Shown: piece after piece, positions 5,847-6,253 of the stretch
Layout of the letters: each line of letters starts with the position of its first letter
How positions within the stretch are numbered: the first letter of the stretch is position 1
NCBI GenBank assembly: GCA_030550695.1
Contig: JAUQOX010000171.1
Coordinates: 1-6,253, forward strand
Direction of reading: 5' to 3'
From: Gemmatimonadota bacterium
GTDB taxonomy: Bacteria > Gemmatimonadota > Gemmatimonadetes > Longimicrobiales > Gaopeijiaceae
Length of the DNA stretch: 6,253 nt
Position numbers and translations under genes: made by a program
The notes under the pieces: model-generated
The model's database searches: none
Seen by the model: the letters and a program-made list of their open reading frames with translations, nothing else
What the model was told of the DNA's origin: nothing

Positions 5847-6253
5847 TTACGGTCCGGCGGGGCCGGAGGGTGCCGGAATGTCGGGTTGTAGGACCGGCTC
5901 CTCTGCCAGGAGCCGCTCCACGGCCATACGAAGGGCAGGCTCGGCGTAGATCCCCGTCACCCGATGACGCACCGTGCCATCCTTGCCCAGGAGGAAAGAA
6001 GTGGGCAGGGTCTGCACCATGCCGAACCCTTCCAGCCCGGAGCCGGCCTCCATGGCTACCGGGTAGGTGATCCCTTTCTGGCGGAGGAATTCCCGAACCT
6101 TTTCAGGAGAGGCGTGGTCTCGGGAAAGGCCCAGGACGATGAACCCTCGATGCCGGTAGTCTTCGTAGACCCGCTGGAACCCAGGCATCTCCAGCACGCA
6201 AGGGGGACACCAGGTGGCCCACAGGTTCACCAGAACGACCTTCCCCTTCAGAT
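5847..6253 (-). CDS. TlpA-like thiol-disulfide oxidoreductase, 5' end outside window
   Basis: The C-terminal 134 residues of a thioredoxin-fold protein are visible. They open with LKGKVVLVNLWATWCPPC, the standard TlpA/ResA active-site stretch, with redox cysteines at visible residues 15 and 18 (WCPPC). A conserved LPTSFLL supplies the cis-proline loop, followed by the GKDG turn. Such proteins are usually exported or membrane-anchored and reduce disulfides, for example in apocytochrome c maturation. The signal or anchor and the N-terminal part lie beyond 6253, so location is inferred from the family. The frame is open to the window edge, so a GTG at 6230 is not the start. The stop is TAA at 5847-5849, about 105 bases before the regulator start. 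The tail after the fold is short and Pro-rich. Confidence 0.92.
   Translation of the reverse strand, partial: LKGKVVLVNLWATWCPPCVLEMPGFQRVYEDYRHRGFIVLGLSRDHASPEKVREFLRQKGITYPVAMEAGSGLEGFGMVQTLPTSFLLGKDGTVRHRVTGIYAEPALRMAVERLLAEEPVLQPDIPAPSGPAGP

Noticed and set aside
6228..6230. GTG as the start of the TlpA-like protein
   Set aside because: The frame upstream encodes LKGKVVL, a conserved part of the family, and stays open to the window edge, so the gene is truncated by the window.

Overview
This is a visibly GC-rich bacterial segment (my impression; not counted) that holds six protein genes and no RNA gene, transposon or CRISPR array that I can see. The two secreted enzymes both end their signal peptides in Ala|Gln. 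The M28 peptidase and the GbsR-type regulator resemble proteins common in Gemmatimonadota, Acidobacteriota and Bacteroidota. With the high GC I lean to Gemmatimonadota or Acidobacteriota, but the sequence alone does not settle it.

Layout, left to right. Reverse strand: a 54-residue FmdB-type zinc ribbon protein (27-191), then a secreted beta-lactamase-fold serine hydrolase (439-1722). The hydrolase has a credible sigma70-like promoter at 1771-1799. A 388-base divergent spacer (1723-2110) separates it from a forward two-gene operon. That operon holds a secreted M28-family zinc peptidase with a PA-like insert and a small C-terminal PqqD-like domain (2111-4279), and a patatin/RssA-type lipid hydrolase whose start overlaps the peptidase end (4261-5043). 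After the patatin stop come a diverged duplication of the gene's last 35 bases, a G-quadruplex motif and a strong GC hairpin. Convergent to this on the reverse strand are a GbsR/MarR-type transcription factor (5208-5741) and, upstream of it, the 3' part of a TlpA-like thiol-disulfide oxidoreductase that runs off the window (5847-6253). A 9+9 inverted repeat lies between those last two genes and is a good candidate operator.

How they might work together: the hydrolase and the peptidase are both exported and probably act on peptides, esters or cell-wall-like substrates outside the cytoplasm. The patatin is translationally linked to the peptidase but lacks a signal peptide. The regulator probably controls itself through the palindrome, and its other targets cannot be read from this window. 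I see no clearly new biological system. The most useful leads are the palindromic operator, the non-standard M28 active-site motif and the duplicated patatin 3' end.
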